Shown in pieces: positions 7,433 through 15,300 of a stretch of 52,811 bases of DNA. The DNA is taken from assembly GCF_024345975.1 (NCBI RefSeq), contig NZ_JAGQCD010000025.1, forward strand, positions 1 to 52,811. The letters run 5' to 3'. Both the position numbers and the translations under genes were made by a program. Position 1 is the stretch's first letter, and every line of letters starts with the position of its first letter. Source of the stretch: Cyanobium sp. Cruz-8D1 (GTDB lineage Bacteria > Cyanobacteriota > Cyanobacteriia > PCC-6307 > Cyanobiaceae). The notes beneath the pieces were generated by a model that saw only the letters and a program-made list of their open reading frames with translations, did not search any database and had not been told where the DNA came from.

Positions 7433-10168
7433 TCAGCGGCTGAACACCATCGGCACCGGCGAACTGCCGTAGCCCCGGCCCCGCCAGAACTGGGCCTCGA
7501 TCCACAGCACCCCCTGGCAGAAGGCATCCACCTGGTCGTCCACCCCGCCCCGAGGGGAGAAGGCCAGCAACTCCTCGACCAGGCAGTCGGCCTTGCGGGC
7601 AAAGCGCACCTGGCCGGCTTCCACCAGCGGGGCCACGGCATGGGCACGGGAGGCCTTGCTGCCCTTGGGCGGGATGGCGATCAGCCCCGGCACCTGGCGC
7701 CTGAGCAGCTGACAGACCGCAGGGCCGTTGGCAGCGTCCTCGATCAGCACGGCGTTGGGTCGCAGTCCCTGCCGCTCCAGCGACGCCAGGGAGGCGAGCA
7801 GGAACTTGATCACCCCTGGTAGATCGAGCCGCTGCCGGTGGGCCCAGAGCGCTTCAATCTGCAGTTCGGCCCAGGGATCAGGGGCATGAGCCCCCTCTGC
7901 GGCCTGTTGGCCAGGGCGATGGGCGGTACTGGCGTTCGTGGCCAGCGCCAGGCCCTGCCGCCGCGCCTCCACCGCCGGATGCCGCTGGGGCTCCAGCAGA
8001 CCCAGCAAGGCAAAGCCGCAGGCGTCGTTGTCCTTGCCGTCCTTGAAGCTCAGGTCACAGCTCAGCACCAAGGGCGCATAGCGGCGGGGCTGGCCGGGGA
8101 CGACCGGCAGCGGCGGCTGGATCCAGCCCTTGCGGAACAGCAGACCCTCCGCCGGGCTGGGCCGCTGCTGGTACAGGGCGTTCCACCAGTAAGAGCCCAG
8201 GCGGGTGCGGATGCGCTGCAGCACCGCCAGCGGCACCCGTTCCGGGCAGAGCGGCTCGCCGGGCTGGCGCCAGTCGTGGACTTTCGTGCAGGTATGCGGA
8301 ATCTGCATCGAAATCGCCTCCGGCTCGGCGATGGCCGGCAGGTTGAGCACCGTCCAGTGCTCAGGGTTTTCTTCGGCTTCTTGTTCGAGCAGCCAGGCGG
8401 TCATGTCGTGGTGGTCCCAGCGGGTCTGCACCACCACCTGGGCCGCCGGTAGCAGCGCCCCCTCTGCCGTCAGGCCCGGTTCAGCCCTGGTGAACCAGAC
8501 GCTCTTGAGCCAGTCGATCAGCCGCTCCCGCTGCAGCGCCGACTTGGCGTCTTCTGGCCCCTTGTAGGGGTCATCGATGATCCCGAGGTTGTAGCCCTTG
8601 CCCGTGAATGGCCCCCTCACGCCGGCGGCGATGCAGCCGCCCCGCTGGGGCGTCAGCCAGTTGCCCACCGCCGCTGAGTCCTTGGAGAGGGCGTGGCCGG
8701 TGATCCGGTAGTAGTGGCGGGCCTCGCGGCTGTGGGCATAGGCCAGCTCGCCCGAGTAGGAGGCGATGGCGCAGAACAGTTCGGGGTGCCGGCTCACCCA
8801 GTAGGCGGGGAACAGCCGTGACACCAGCTGGCTGTTGTGGGTGACCGTCAGCTGGCGGCCCACGACGTAGAGGCCATCGGCACGATCGACCTGAATGCAG
8901 CGGCCCCGGTGGGTCGAGCTGGGATCACAGTCGATTCGGGTGATCGCCACCCGCCGCTGCGGGGCCAGGCGGCTGATCGCCTTGCGCTGCAAGCGCGTCG
9001 GGATCGGCAGCGTGGGCTGAAATCCCACGGTGATCACCGCCTGGCGGCCCACCACCCCGCTGCTGCTGGTGCCTGCCGGCGTCTCCATCCGGTAGGGGCG
9101 AAAGCCCAGTCCTTCCGCCAGATCCAGCACTCCGGCCGCCAGATCGGAGCTGGTCGTCACGAAACGCACCCGGCCCTTGGGGTCGACGTGTCCGTCGCTG
9201 TCGATCAGCCCCGCCAGCAACCCCAGCCGCTGCTCGATCGCGCTGCGCAGGTAGGCCTCGGGGATGTGTTTGTGGCGCAGCACCCCCGCGGACTGCAGAT
9301 CACAGCGCAGGGGGCAAGGCACACCCCGCTTGGCGAGCAGACCTGCCAGAGCGGTGCGCTGCACCCGTTCATAGCCCTCGCCGCGGTGGTGGTGGACCGC
9401 GGAAACCGCATAACCGGCACGCACCATGGCGACCACCGGTGCCAGGTCGCGCCGATCGTGGGTGACGCTGGGAATGCCGGTGGTGCCATTGCCCAGCCAG
9501 TAGCCCAGGGCATAGGGATCCATCGGCAGGGCTTGCCGGGGGTAGCGCAGGGGTACGGCATGGGGCAGCTGGAACAGGAAGCGACTGCCCCGTTGCCCCA
9601 GCACGCCGCTGTGGAGTGGCTGGCTGGCCAGCTCCGCTGTCGTCAGGGTCTGCCAGCGGCGACTCCTGCGGCTCCAGACCGTCCACTCGTGCTGAGGGTG
9701 GCACCAGATCTGCTCTCCGCGGCTGGTGGTGACCCGCATGGTCATGGAGGTCTCCGGCGAGAGAGCCAGCACGCGGGTGGGCCTGCCATCGGAGCCAAAG
9801 ACCTGATCGCCGAGCTGGAGCTCGCCATGGCGCCGCCAGCCCTGGGGCGTCGGCACCGGCGTGTCGTGACTGCAGGCCTTTCCATGGCGCGGAGGTGTGC
9901 AGACAATCAGCCGCGTCAGCTGGCCATCGGCCACCTGCTGGAGCAGGTCGATCAGGAGTTCGGACAGCCGGTGGAACTGGAAGCTGGGGAAGGCCGAGCG
10001 GATGAAGTCGCGAAATAGCAGGCCTTGGCGGGTAGTTGTCGCCCGGTCCGGATCCGGAACACCCAGCAGTCCCCAGTCGGCCCACAGGTCCGTGGCGGGA
10101 TCCAGCAGCAGGCCGCCATTGCTCGGCACCGTGGCCTTGGGTCTGGTCGTCGCAGCGATACGACCCAT
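7433..10168 (-). CDS. Large terminase subunit interrupted by an intein
   Basis: 911 residues as encoded, 563 after removal of the intein (residues 98-445). The ATPase Walker A reads TPPRHGK before the intein and SQLVSRLFPAYW after it, giving a normal terminase P-loop once spliced. Walker B is LGIIDDPYKG. The C-terminal nuclease part begins at VLSCDLSFKDGKDNDACGF, with later acidic residues at IEDAANGP and DDQVDAFCQ, as in terminase RNase-H-like nucleases. The enzyme packages DNA through the portal and cuts it. Its ATG overlaps the small terminase stop by one base. Because the intein splits the P-loop, unspliced protein cannot be an active motor. Confidence 0.93.
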   Translation of the reverse strand: MGRIAATTRPKATVPSNGGLLLDPATDLWADWGLLGVPDPDRATTTRQGLLFRDFIRSAFPSFQFHRLSELLIDLLQQVADGQLTRLIVCTPPRHGKACSHDTPVPTPQGWRRHGELQLGDQVFGSDGRPTRVLALSPETSMTMRVTTSRGEQIWCHPQHEWTVWSRRSRRWQTLTTAELASQPLHSGVLGQRGSRFLFQLPHAVPLRYPRQALPMDPYALGYWLGNGTTGIPSVTHDRRDLAPVVAMVRAGYAVSAVHHHRGEGYERVQRTALAGLLAKRGVPCPLRCDLQSAGVLRHKHIPEAYLRSAIEQRLGLLAGLIDSDGHVDPKGRVRFVTTSSDLAAGVLDLAEGLGFRPYRMETPAGTSSSGVVGRQAVITVGFQPTLPIPTRLQRKAISRLAPQRRVAITRIDCDPSSTHRGRCIQVDRADGLYVVGRQLTVTHNSQLVSRLFPAYWVSRHPELFCAIASYSGELAYAHSREARHYYRITGHALSKDSAAVGNWLTPQRGGCIAAGVRGPFTGKGYNLGIIDDPYKGPEDAKSALQRERLIDWLKSVWFTRAEPGLTAEGALLPAAQVVVQTRWDHHDMTAWLLEQEAEENPEHWTVLNLPAIAEPEAISMQIPHTCTKVHDWRQPGEPLCPERVPLAVLQRIRTRLGSYWWNALYQQRPSPAEGLLFRKGWIQPPLPVVPGQPRRYAPLVLSCDLSFKDGKDNDACGFALLGLLEPQRHPAVEARRQGLALATNASTAHRPGQQAAEGAHAPDPWAELQIEALWAHRQRLDLPGVIKFLLASLASLERQGLRPNAVLIEDAANGPAVCQLLRRQVPGLIAIPPKGSKASRAHAVAPLVEAGQVRFARKADCLVEELLAFSPRGGVDDQVDAFCQGVLWIEAQFWRGRGYGSSPVPMVFSR
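8834..9877 (-). other. Class 3-type intein in the large terminase
   Basis: 348 residues (98-445 of the precursor). Residue 1 is Ala (ACSHDTPVPTP), not Cys or Ser. Block B runs GEQIWCHPQHEW, with the Trp at position 12; block F has Cys424 in RGRCIQVDRADGLYVV; block G ends TVTHN followed by Ser, with Thr at position 5. This Trp-Cys-Thr set plus a non-nucleophilic first residue defines class 3 inteins, in which the block F Cys starts splicing. A LAGLIDADG endonuclease domain is visible (ALGYWLGNGTTG and LLAGLIDSDGHVD), so it may still home. The block B Thr usually before the His is replaced by His157. Confidence 0.9.
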
Positions 10169-10689
10169 CAGCTCTTCGCCTCGGGGGGCTTGATCGGGGC
10201 CCGGAGCAGGCCGCCGATCTCGGCGATCACCCGGAATGCGCCAACGGCGGCATTGAACTGCCCCGCATCCATCGCCCGGCGGGCGCAGTCGTTCAGCGCA
10301 AAGATCTGCTCGGCCTGATGTCGGCGCCGGTCAGAGATCAGCTCCTGAACCATGCGCTCACGCGCAAGATTGAGGTAGCGGTTGACCGTCTGGGTGTTGT
10401 GGATTCCCCAATTCTCACGAGCATTTTCAATGATCTGCACCAGAGGTAGACGTTGAGCCACCCAGAGTTGTGCCTGAGCAATCCGCCGTTCCACCTCCAG
10501 CCGCGAGGGCCTGGGGGGCCGATGAACCGCCACACCCTTGGGGCGGCGCGGTGGATTGGCATGACCGATCGGCCGGGCCGGATCGGTGGGCTCATACAGC
10601 GGCTGGCCGTTGTCGTCCTCCGCGCTGGCTGCAGCGCGCAGCTCCTCCACCGGATCGGCTGGAGGCAGGGCGTGGGCACTTTGCGGCAT
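10168..10689 (-). CDS. Small terminase subunit-like protein
   Basis: About 173 residues from the ATG at 10689 (MPQSAHALPP), chosen because the previous gene ends at 10694; a longer frame runs up to 10764 into that gene. After a disordered N-terminus come helices LEVERRIAQAQLWVAQRLPL, a likely HTH with a GIHNTQTVNRYLNLARERM segment, and a C-terminal helical oligomerisation region. Small terminases bind the packaging site and recruit the large subunit, and the gene abuts the large terminase with a one-base overlap. Assignment rests on position, size and helical layout rather than on a diagnostic motif. Confidence 0.75.
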   Translation of the reverse strand: MPQSAHALPPADPVEELRAAASAEDDNGQPLYEPTDPARPIGHANPPRRPKGVAVHRPPRPSRLEVERRIAQAQLWVAQRLPLVQIIENARENWGIHNTQTVNRYLNLARERMVQELISDRRRHQAEQIFALNDCARRAMDAGQFNAAVGAFRVIAEIGGLLRAPIKPPEAKS

Positions 10690-10693
10690 CAGC

Positions 10694-11062
10694 TCAGAAC
10701 GGTTGGTCCTGGCTCTTTGGGGGGCGAATGGTCCAGAAGGGCTTGCCGCGCTTCTCTGCCGCACTCCCCTGCTGGATCGCCTCGTCCTTGGCGGCCTTGA
10801 GCTGCTGCTCGATCTGCTGCACCGCCGGCGGGAACGCGTAGCTCAGCCGCCCGCTGCTGTGTGCAAAGGCCCAGTCGTTATGGGAGAAAGAGGGATCCAG
10901 CTGGCCAGCCGCCATCGCCTCGCTGAGGGCCTCAAGCAGCGGTTCGAGCTGCTGCTCCAGCTGCTTCTGCTGCGCCTTGAGGGCCGTGATCGCATCGAGC
11001 AGCGCATCGATGGCGTCTGACGGTGCAGGGGCGGCTTCAGCAGGGGCAGCAGGCATCACCAT
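10694..11062 (-). CDS. Conserved-looking prophage protein ending in an FWTIRPP motif
   Basis: About 122 residues from ATG 11062 (a second ATG is at 11056; an upstream ATG at 11110 also exists and would add 16 residues). The first half is Ala/Pro-rich followed by a coiled-coil helix (LKAQQKQLEQQLEPLL). The second half has SHNDWAFAHSSGRLSYAF, a charged helix and GKPFWTIRPPK. I believe this aromatic pattern recurs in phage replication/packaging-border proteins of unknown function. The gene starts the packaging unit: a 32-bp element shared with the early region lies just upstream and the terminase genes follow. Confidence 0.65.
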   Translation of the reverse strand: MVMPAAPAEAAPAPSDAIDALLDAITALKAQQKQLEQQLEPLLEALSEAMAAGQLDPSFSHNDWAFAHSSGRLSYAFPPAVQQIEQQLKAAKDEAIQQGSAAEKRGKPFWTIRPPKSQDQPF

Positions 11063-11131
11063 GAGCACGGCGTTCGGAGGCCAGCAGACCAGAGCCCGCC
11101 AGGGCTTCACTGTATGGGCTCTGTCCTAAGA

Positions 11132-11163
11132 GCCGCAATCACAACGGCTGTTAATTCCTAACA
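11132..11163 (-). promoter_or_regulatory. 32-bp repeated element, copy 1 (late/packaging side)
   Basis: Read on the minus strand it runs TGTTAGGAATTAACAGCCG and then TTGTGATTGCGGC. The copy at 19752-19783 differs at three positions, and both copies point the same way relative to the gene they precede. It contains a GCCG...CGGC inverted repeat. It lies between the exonuclease gene and the FWTIRPP gene, so it probably controls the packaging operon. Promoter or operator cannot be decided by eye: no standard -10 box is evident. Confidence 0.75.
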
Positions 11164-11178
11164 GGTCTCTCCCTCTGC

Positions 11179-11928
11179 TCAGAAGGGCCTGTGGGCGAGG
11201 CAGTAACCGCTCCAGGCGGCGGCCCAGGCCGCCAGGCACTGCTCACGGCTGTAGAAGGTGCTGGTGAACGCCTCGCCGGGCTTGCTCCAGATCGTCTGGC
11301 CCAGCTCGTAGTGGTTCCCCTGGGCGGCCTCCAGCACCATGTAGCCCCCCAGCTGGGCGGCGGTGGAATAGGCCCGGCCGTGGGCCGAGAGGGTCTTGAG
11401 GTCGTAGAGCACCCGCACATCGCGTCCCCGCCGCTCGCTCAGTGCCGGTGAGACGTAGGCGCCATCGAAGGCCCCGGCCACGTTGCGGGCCAGGCAGCAG
11501 GTGAGCCGCTCGCTGGCGATCACCTGCACCTCATCCCAGAGCGGCAACTGCAGCAGCGGCAGGATCCAGTCCCGGTACTGGTGATGGCCGGGGAGAGTCT
11601 CGGTATCGAGCAGGGCATCGCTGGCGCTCCTGCCCACCAGGAAGCGGGCCTGGCTGTAGTGCTCCAGAGCCGCATGCACCGTGGTTCCACGCGGCTGCCA
11701 GATCAGTCGCTTGGCCTCGATCGAGCGCTTGGCGATCTCGCTCAGTCCATGGGCCAGCACACCGGTGATCGACACCGGGAATAGGTGATCGCCGAGCCAG
11801 TACCGGTGCGCCGCCTCGTCCCGCCAGAGGCCGGGGATGGGCTCAAGCCAGGTGGTGGCGAAGTGGACGGCCACGGGCTCAGGCCATCCGGGTGCAAGTG
11901 GTTTGGCCGCCTTCTCGCATGAAGCCAA
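11179..11928 (-). CDS. PD-(D/E)XK exonuclease, RecB/Cas4-like
   Basis: 249 residues. The nuclease core is legible in the C-terminal half: AGAFDGAYVSP (metal-binding Asp), then VLYDLKTLSAHGRAYSTAAQLGGYM (D-x-K on the next strand, then the conserved Gln and Tyr helix of RecB-type nucleases). N-terminal landmarks include HRYWLGDHLFPVSITGVL and GTTVHAALEHY. Phage enzymes of this type resect DNA ends and usually partner an annealing protein; the ERF-like and ssDNA-binding genes at 19.8-21.4 kb could be those partners. The first ATG overlaps the upstream gene by 50 bases; a GTG at 11874, five bases past the upstream stop, may be the real start. Confidence 0.8.
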   Translation of the reverse strand: MASCEKAAKPLAPGWPEPVAVHFATTWLEPIPGLWRDEAAHRYWLGDHLFPVSITGVLAHGLSEIAKRSIEAKRLIWQPRGTTVHAALEHYSQARFLVGRSASDALLDTETLPGHHQYRDWILPLLQLPLWDEVQVIASERLTCCLARNVAGAFDGAYVSPALSERRGRDVRVLYDLKTLSAHGRAYSTAAQLGGYMVLEAAQGNHYELGQTIWSKPGEAFTSTFYSREQCLAAWAAAWSGYCLAHRPF

Positions 11929-12052
11929 AGCCAGTGCCGGGGTTCTCTCGGATGTAGGCCCTGGCCATCCGCATCACCAGCTCACGAGGCAGGTCAACGG
12001 CGAACTGCTGGCCCACGGCCAGGCAGTCAAAGGGCAGGTCGTGATGCGACAT
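11879..12052 (-). CDS. Small phage protein, unknown
   Basis: About 57 residues from ATG 12052 (MSHHDLPFDCLAVGQQFAVD); the frame could begin at 12082. It has no recognised domain; RELVMRMARAYIRENPG looks like a helix. It is the first gene after the operator-bearing gap downstream of the primase gene and leads into the exonuclease gene, so it is probably co-transcribed with it. Confidence 0.5.
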   Translation of the reverse strand: MSHHDLPFDCLAVGQQFAVDLPRELVMRMARAYIRENPGTGFGFMREGGQTTCTRMA

Positions 12053-12092
12053 GTCAGCAGGGTAAGCGGAATCGGGATCCAACGATCCAACA

Positions 12093-12120
12093 TCGATCTA
12101 ACGGTCGAGTGTTAGATCGA
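12093..12120. promoter_or_regulatory. Perfect 10-bp inverted repeat of the GTTAGAT family
   Basis: TCGATCTAAC, eight bases, then GTTAGATCGA: perfect dyad symmetry, just upstream of the small minus-strand gene that leads into the exonuclease. Further half-sites follow: ATCTAAC at 12153-12159 and a direct pair GTTAGATCGTTAGAT at 12258-12272. The clustering suggests a phage repressor or activator operator. The intervening bases to 12336 contain no gene. Confidence 0.7.
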
Positions 12121-12307
12121 AAACCCTTGCCGCCACTACGGTCTGACCACCCATCTAACAAACAAACATCTATTTTAATAGAGATAGATATGAGAAGGGG
12201 TCTCTCTCGGGTGCACACGCACTATGTGTCTATGGGGGTGTATCGGCTGGGACAAGCGTTAGATCGTTAGATTTCCTCAGATCTCTTGTGCCGCAATCGA
12301 TCTCGGT

Positions 12308-12324
12308 CCAACAGTCGCTGTTGG
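12308..12324. terminator. Hairpin after the primase-helicase gene
   Basis: CCAACAG, three bases, CTGTTGG: a perfect 7-bp stem 13 bases past the stop of the primase-helicase gene. There is no U-tract on the minus strand, so intrinsic termination would be weak. Confidence 0.3.
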
Positions 12325-12336
12325 AGGGCTGTTGGA

Positions 12337-15300
12337 TCAAACGTTTTCGAGGTCGGCGGCATCAATGGGCACCATGACGCAGCGTTTGGTCCCGATCCCT
12401 GCGAAGTGGACCACACGCTTGGGGAGATAGGCCCCGTCGATCCGTCTGAGCGCGGAGCGGTGAGCACCACCACTCCAGGGGGTACTGCGGAGCACGTGGT
12501 CAAGCTGGGCGTTGGCGTTGGCGACCGCCAGGAAATGCCCCTCGGCGCGCTCTCCATCCGGCAGGGGCTGGCCAGCGCGGAACACCCGCAGGCCGTAGCG
12601 GCCGAGCACCGGCACCAGCCGATCCCAGAGGGTGCCGGCAAGTGACTCCTGCAACGCGACGCAGCGAACCATCTCCCCGAAGGAGGCCTCGGCCCCAATG
12701 TCGTGCCGCACGATCTGCTGGAGGATGGTGTCGCGGCACTTGATCTCATCGGCCTCGGTGTGATCAGGCTGCTGGTGCTGCCAGTCCATCTGGTCCAGCC
12801 ACTGATCCGCCATCACCAGGTTGAGGTGTCCGCCTCCTGCTGCCTCCAGGCTCCAGGCCCCGGCCAGCAGGGTGCCGTGCTGATCCCCGAAGCGCTGGCC
12901 AAAGCGACGGCCGAGGGCCTGGGCCAGGACGCGGGCGTTCTCGATGATCACGGGCAGCTGCTGCAGGGTGCGATGGATCAGCGCCCTGCCGTTGTCGATC
13001 GTGGCGACTGTTGCGATCTCGCGCTCGAAGTCCAGCCACTCGCTTTTGTCCATCGGGTCCTTGCGCAGGCCGAGCACACAGAACCGATCGATGTCGGCCT
13101 TCTGGATGAGCGACACATTGATGGAGGAGACGCAGAACATCGAGCGGATCTCGAAGCTGTTCGCGCCGCCGGAGGTGGTGCCCTTGTAGATCTTGCCGCC
13201 CTCTGAGCTGGCGATACGGGCCAGGGCCAGCACGTTCTGAACGATCAGCTTGTCCTTCTGCTCGTTCTGTTCGAACTCATCAAAAACCACCGGGATGGCA
13301 TCGGACTTGAGGGTGCCGCGCAGGCCGGCCTCGGTAGTGCCGCCCGTGGCGGACTGGACGACGCCACCCAGCAGAGGGCGGAGGAACAACTTGAGGATGG
13401 TGGTGTTGTGGGTTACCACGAAGTCGTCCGTCACGTAAAGACGGTCTGGGTGGTCGATGGCGATGCAGGAGCATTCTTCCGGCTCGCAGGGATCGATGGA
13501 GACGACGTTGAGGTAGAGGCAGTCGGCGTACTGATGGGTCGGTGACACACGCTCCAACTTGCGCGGCAACGAGAAGACGATGGTGGGATCAGGCAGTCGA
13601 ATGCTGATATTGAAAGCAGTCCTGCCCTGGCGCTTTTCACCGTTGTATGTGTAGGAGGTGCGTCTCGTGCCGACCTTGGCGATACCGCCTAGAGAGCGAA
13701 CGAGTTCGAGCACATCGTCACGCAGTTGTTTGGACACGGTACAGAAGCTGATGCCGCCGGTCTTATCAGCCGTGCCGTCGGTGTCCATCAGGCCCTTAAG
13801 CAGCTCAGCGCGGTTCTCGATCGATGCCTCGAGATAGGCGCGTGGGATGAATTTGGTGTGGGAGTGGGTGCCAAGAAGCCTCAGGTCTTTGATCGTCTGC
13901 CTGGTCTGCTTGCCGTAGCGCGACAGGTCACCGAGGCGATACCTGCCGTCGACGTTTGTGTGAAAGAGGCAAAAGGGAGACCCCTCAAGGCACAGGCGAA
14001 CTCGATCGACGACCTCCTGATCGAAGTCAGTGAGATTGATGCCGCCGCACGCGGAGAAGCAGCCATTGCCGAGCATGACCCCGAGGGCGTAGGGGTGCAA
14101 TGGCAGGAGAGAAGCAGCCCCACCATTGCGAACGGTCATGGCCTGGCAGAGCGGCACCGCCAGGCTGCGCGATTGCCGGGTTCCGGTGGCGAGGATCTCG
14201 ATCATCTCCGCGGTGGTGCGGATGCGCCAGGCGTGGTTCAGGCGGACTTTCCAAAGATGGTCGGCGGTGGCGCGAGTCGAGCGTCCGTCGGCGAAGGTGA
14301 TCCGATAGGTCGCCTGCAGGCCCTGCGGGTACTTACCTCGCACCCTTGCAAATCCATTGTCAGGCGTGGAGACCAGGTCTCCCACCTCGATGTCGCCCAT
14401 GCGGCGCCATCCGGCAGGCGTCAAAACCCTGGCCGAGTGAGGCTGGGCTTTTCCCGTGCCGGCCCCACCGGTGAGCCAGATGTGGGGCCGCCAGTTCAGG
14501 GCGCCGCAGACGGGGGCCAGCACCAGCCAGCCGAGAAGGAAGTGCGCGGAGGCGGGCATCTCCCAGCGGAAGCGCTCCGCAATGAAGCGGATCTGCATCG
14601 CCTCGGCATCGGGCAGGGGCAGATCGCCTGGGCCATCGAGGTGGCGTGCCTGCTCGTAGAAGAAGCGGGACGCTGGCGGTTGCAGAACGGAGCAGGGGCG
14701 GCCGTCCACGTTGAGGCGATCGCCGAGGTGAAAGATGACGCGACCCTCATCCAGCCAGGCGCCACGGCCGCGCACCCGCTCGGGGTCATAGACGCCGATG
14801 CTGGCCTGCTGCTCGAACAGATCCGAGGCTGCAGCAGCCCAGTTGATGCCGGTTCTGCTGGGGTAGAGCGTCTCCCAGTAGCTGAGGGAGGCGAGCGCAA
14901 CGAGGTTGGTGGCGGTGTGGGCGCTGCGCGAGAGGCGCATCACCTGGCCGGTGTTGTGCGGTTGGTAGTAGTAGGAGTCGCCGTCAAATCCCAGGCAGAG
15001 GAAGGGCGCTGCCGACATGGGTGATGCCGGTGCAGGGGGTGGCGGTGGCGCAGCACCATCACTTCTGCCCGCGGCATCCGTCTCTGAGGGCATCCAAGGC
15101 TGGGCTGCTTTCGACAGCTGCCGTGCGGCCTGCCGGGGCGTCCAGTCGGCATCGGCCAGGTCCCAGCCCTGCGGCAGATCCGCCGGTGGTTCCACCAGCT
15201 GCACGCGGCATCCCTGCTCGCTCAACAGAGCGGCAAGCCGCGCCATGGCCTTGCGGCCGGGCGCGTCGGCATCGGGCCAGAGCGTCACCGCCCGCCCCGC

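Noticed and set aside
8834..9877. Reading the terminase intein as class 1 with Cys99 as first residue
   Set aside because: That would leave an extra Ala in the P-loop (GKA-S); block A spacing to Asp-Thr and the restored GKS favour Ala98 as residue 1.
13726..15024. Plus-strand frame inside the primase-helicase
   Set aside because: Antisense to the intein and helicase parts, low-complexity translation.
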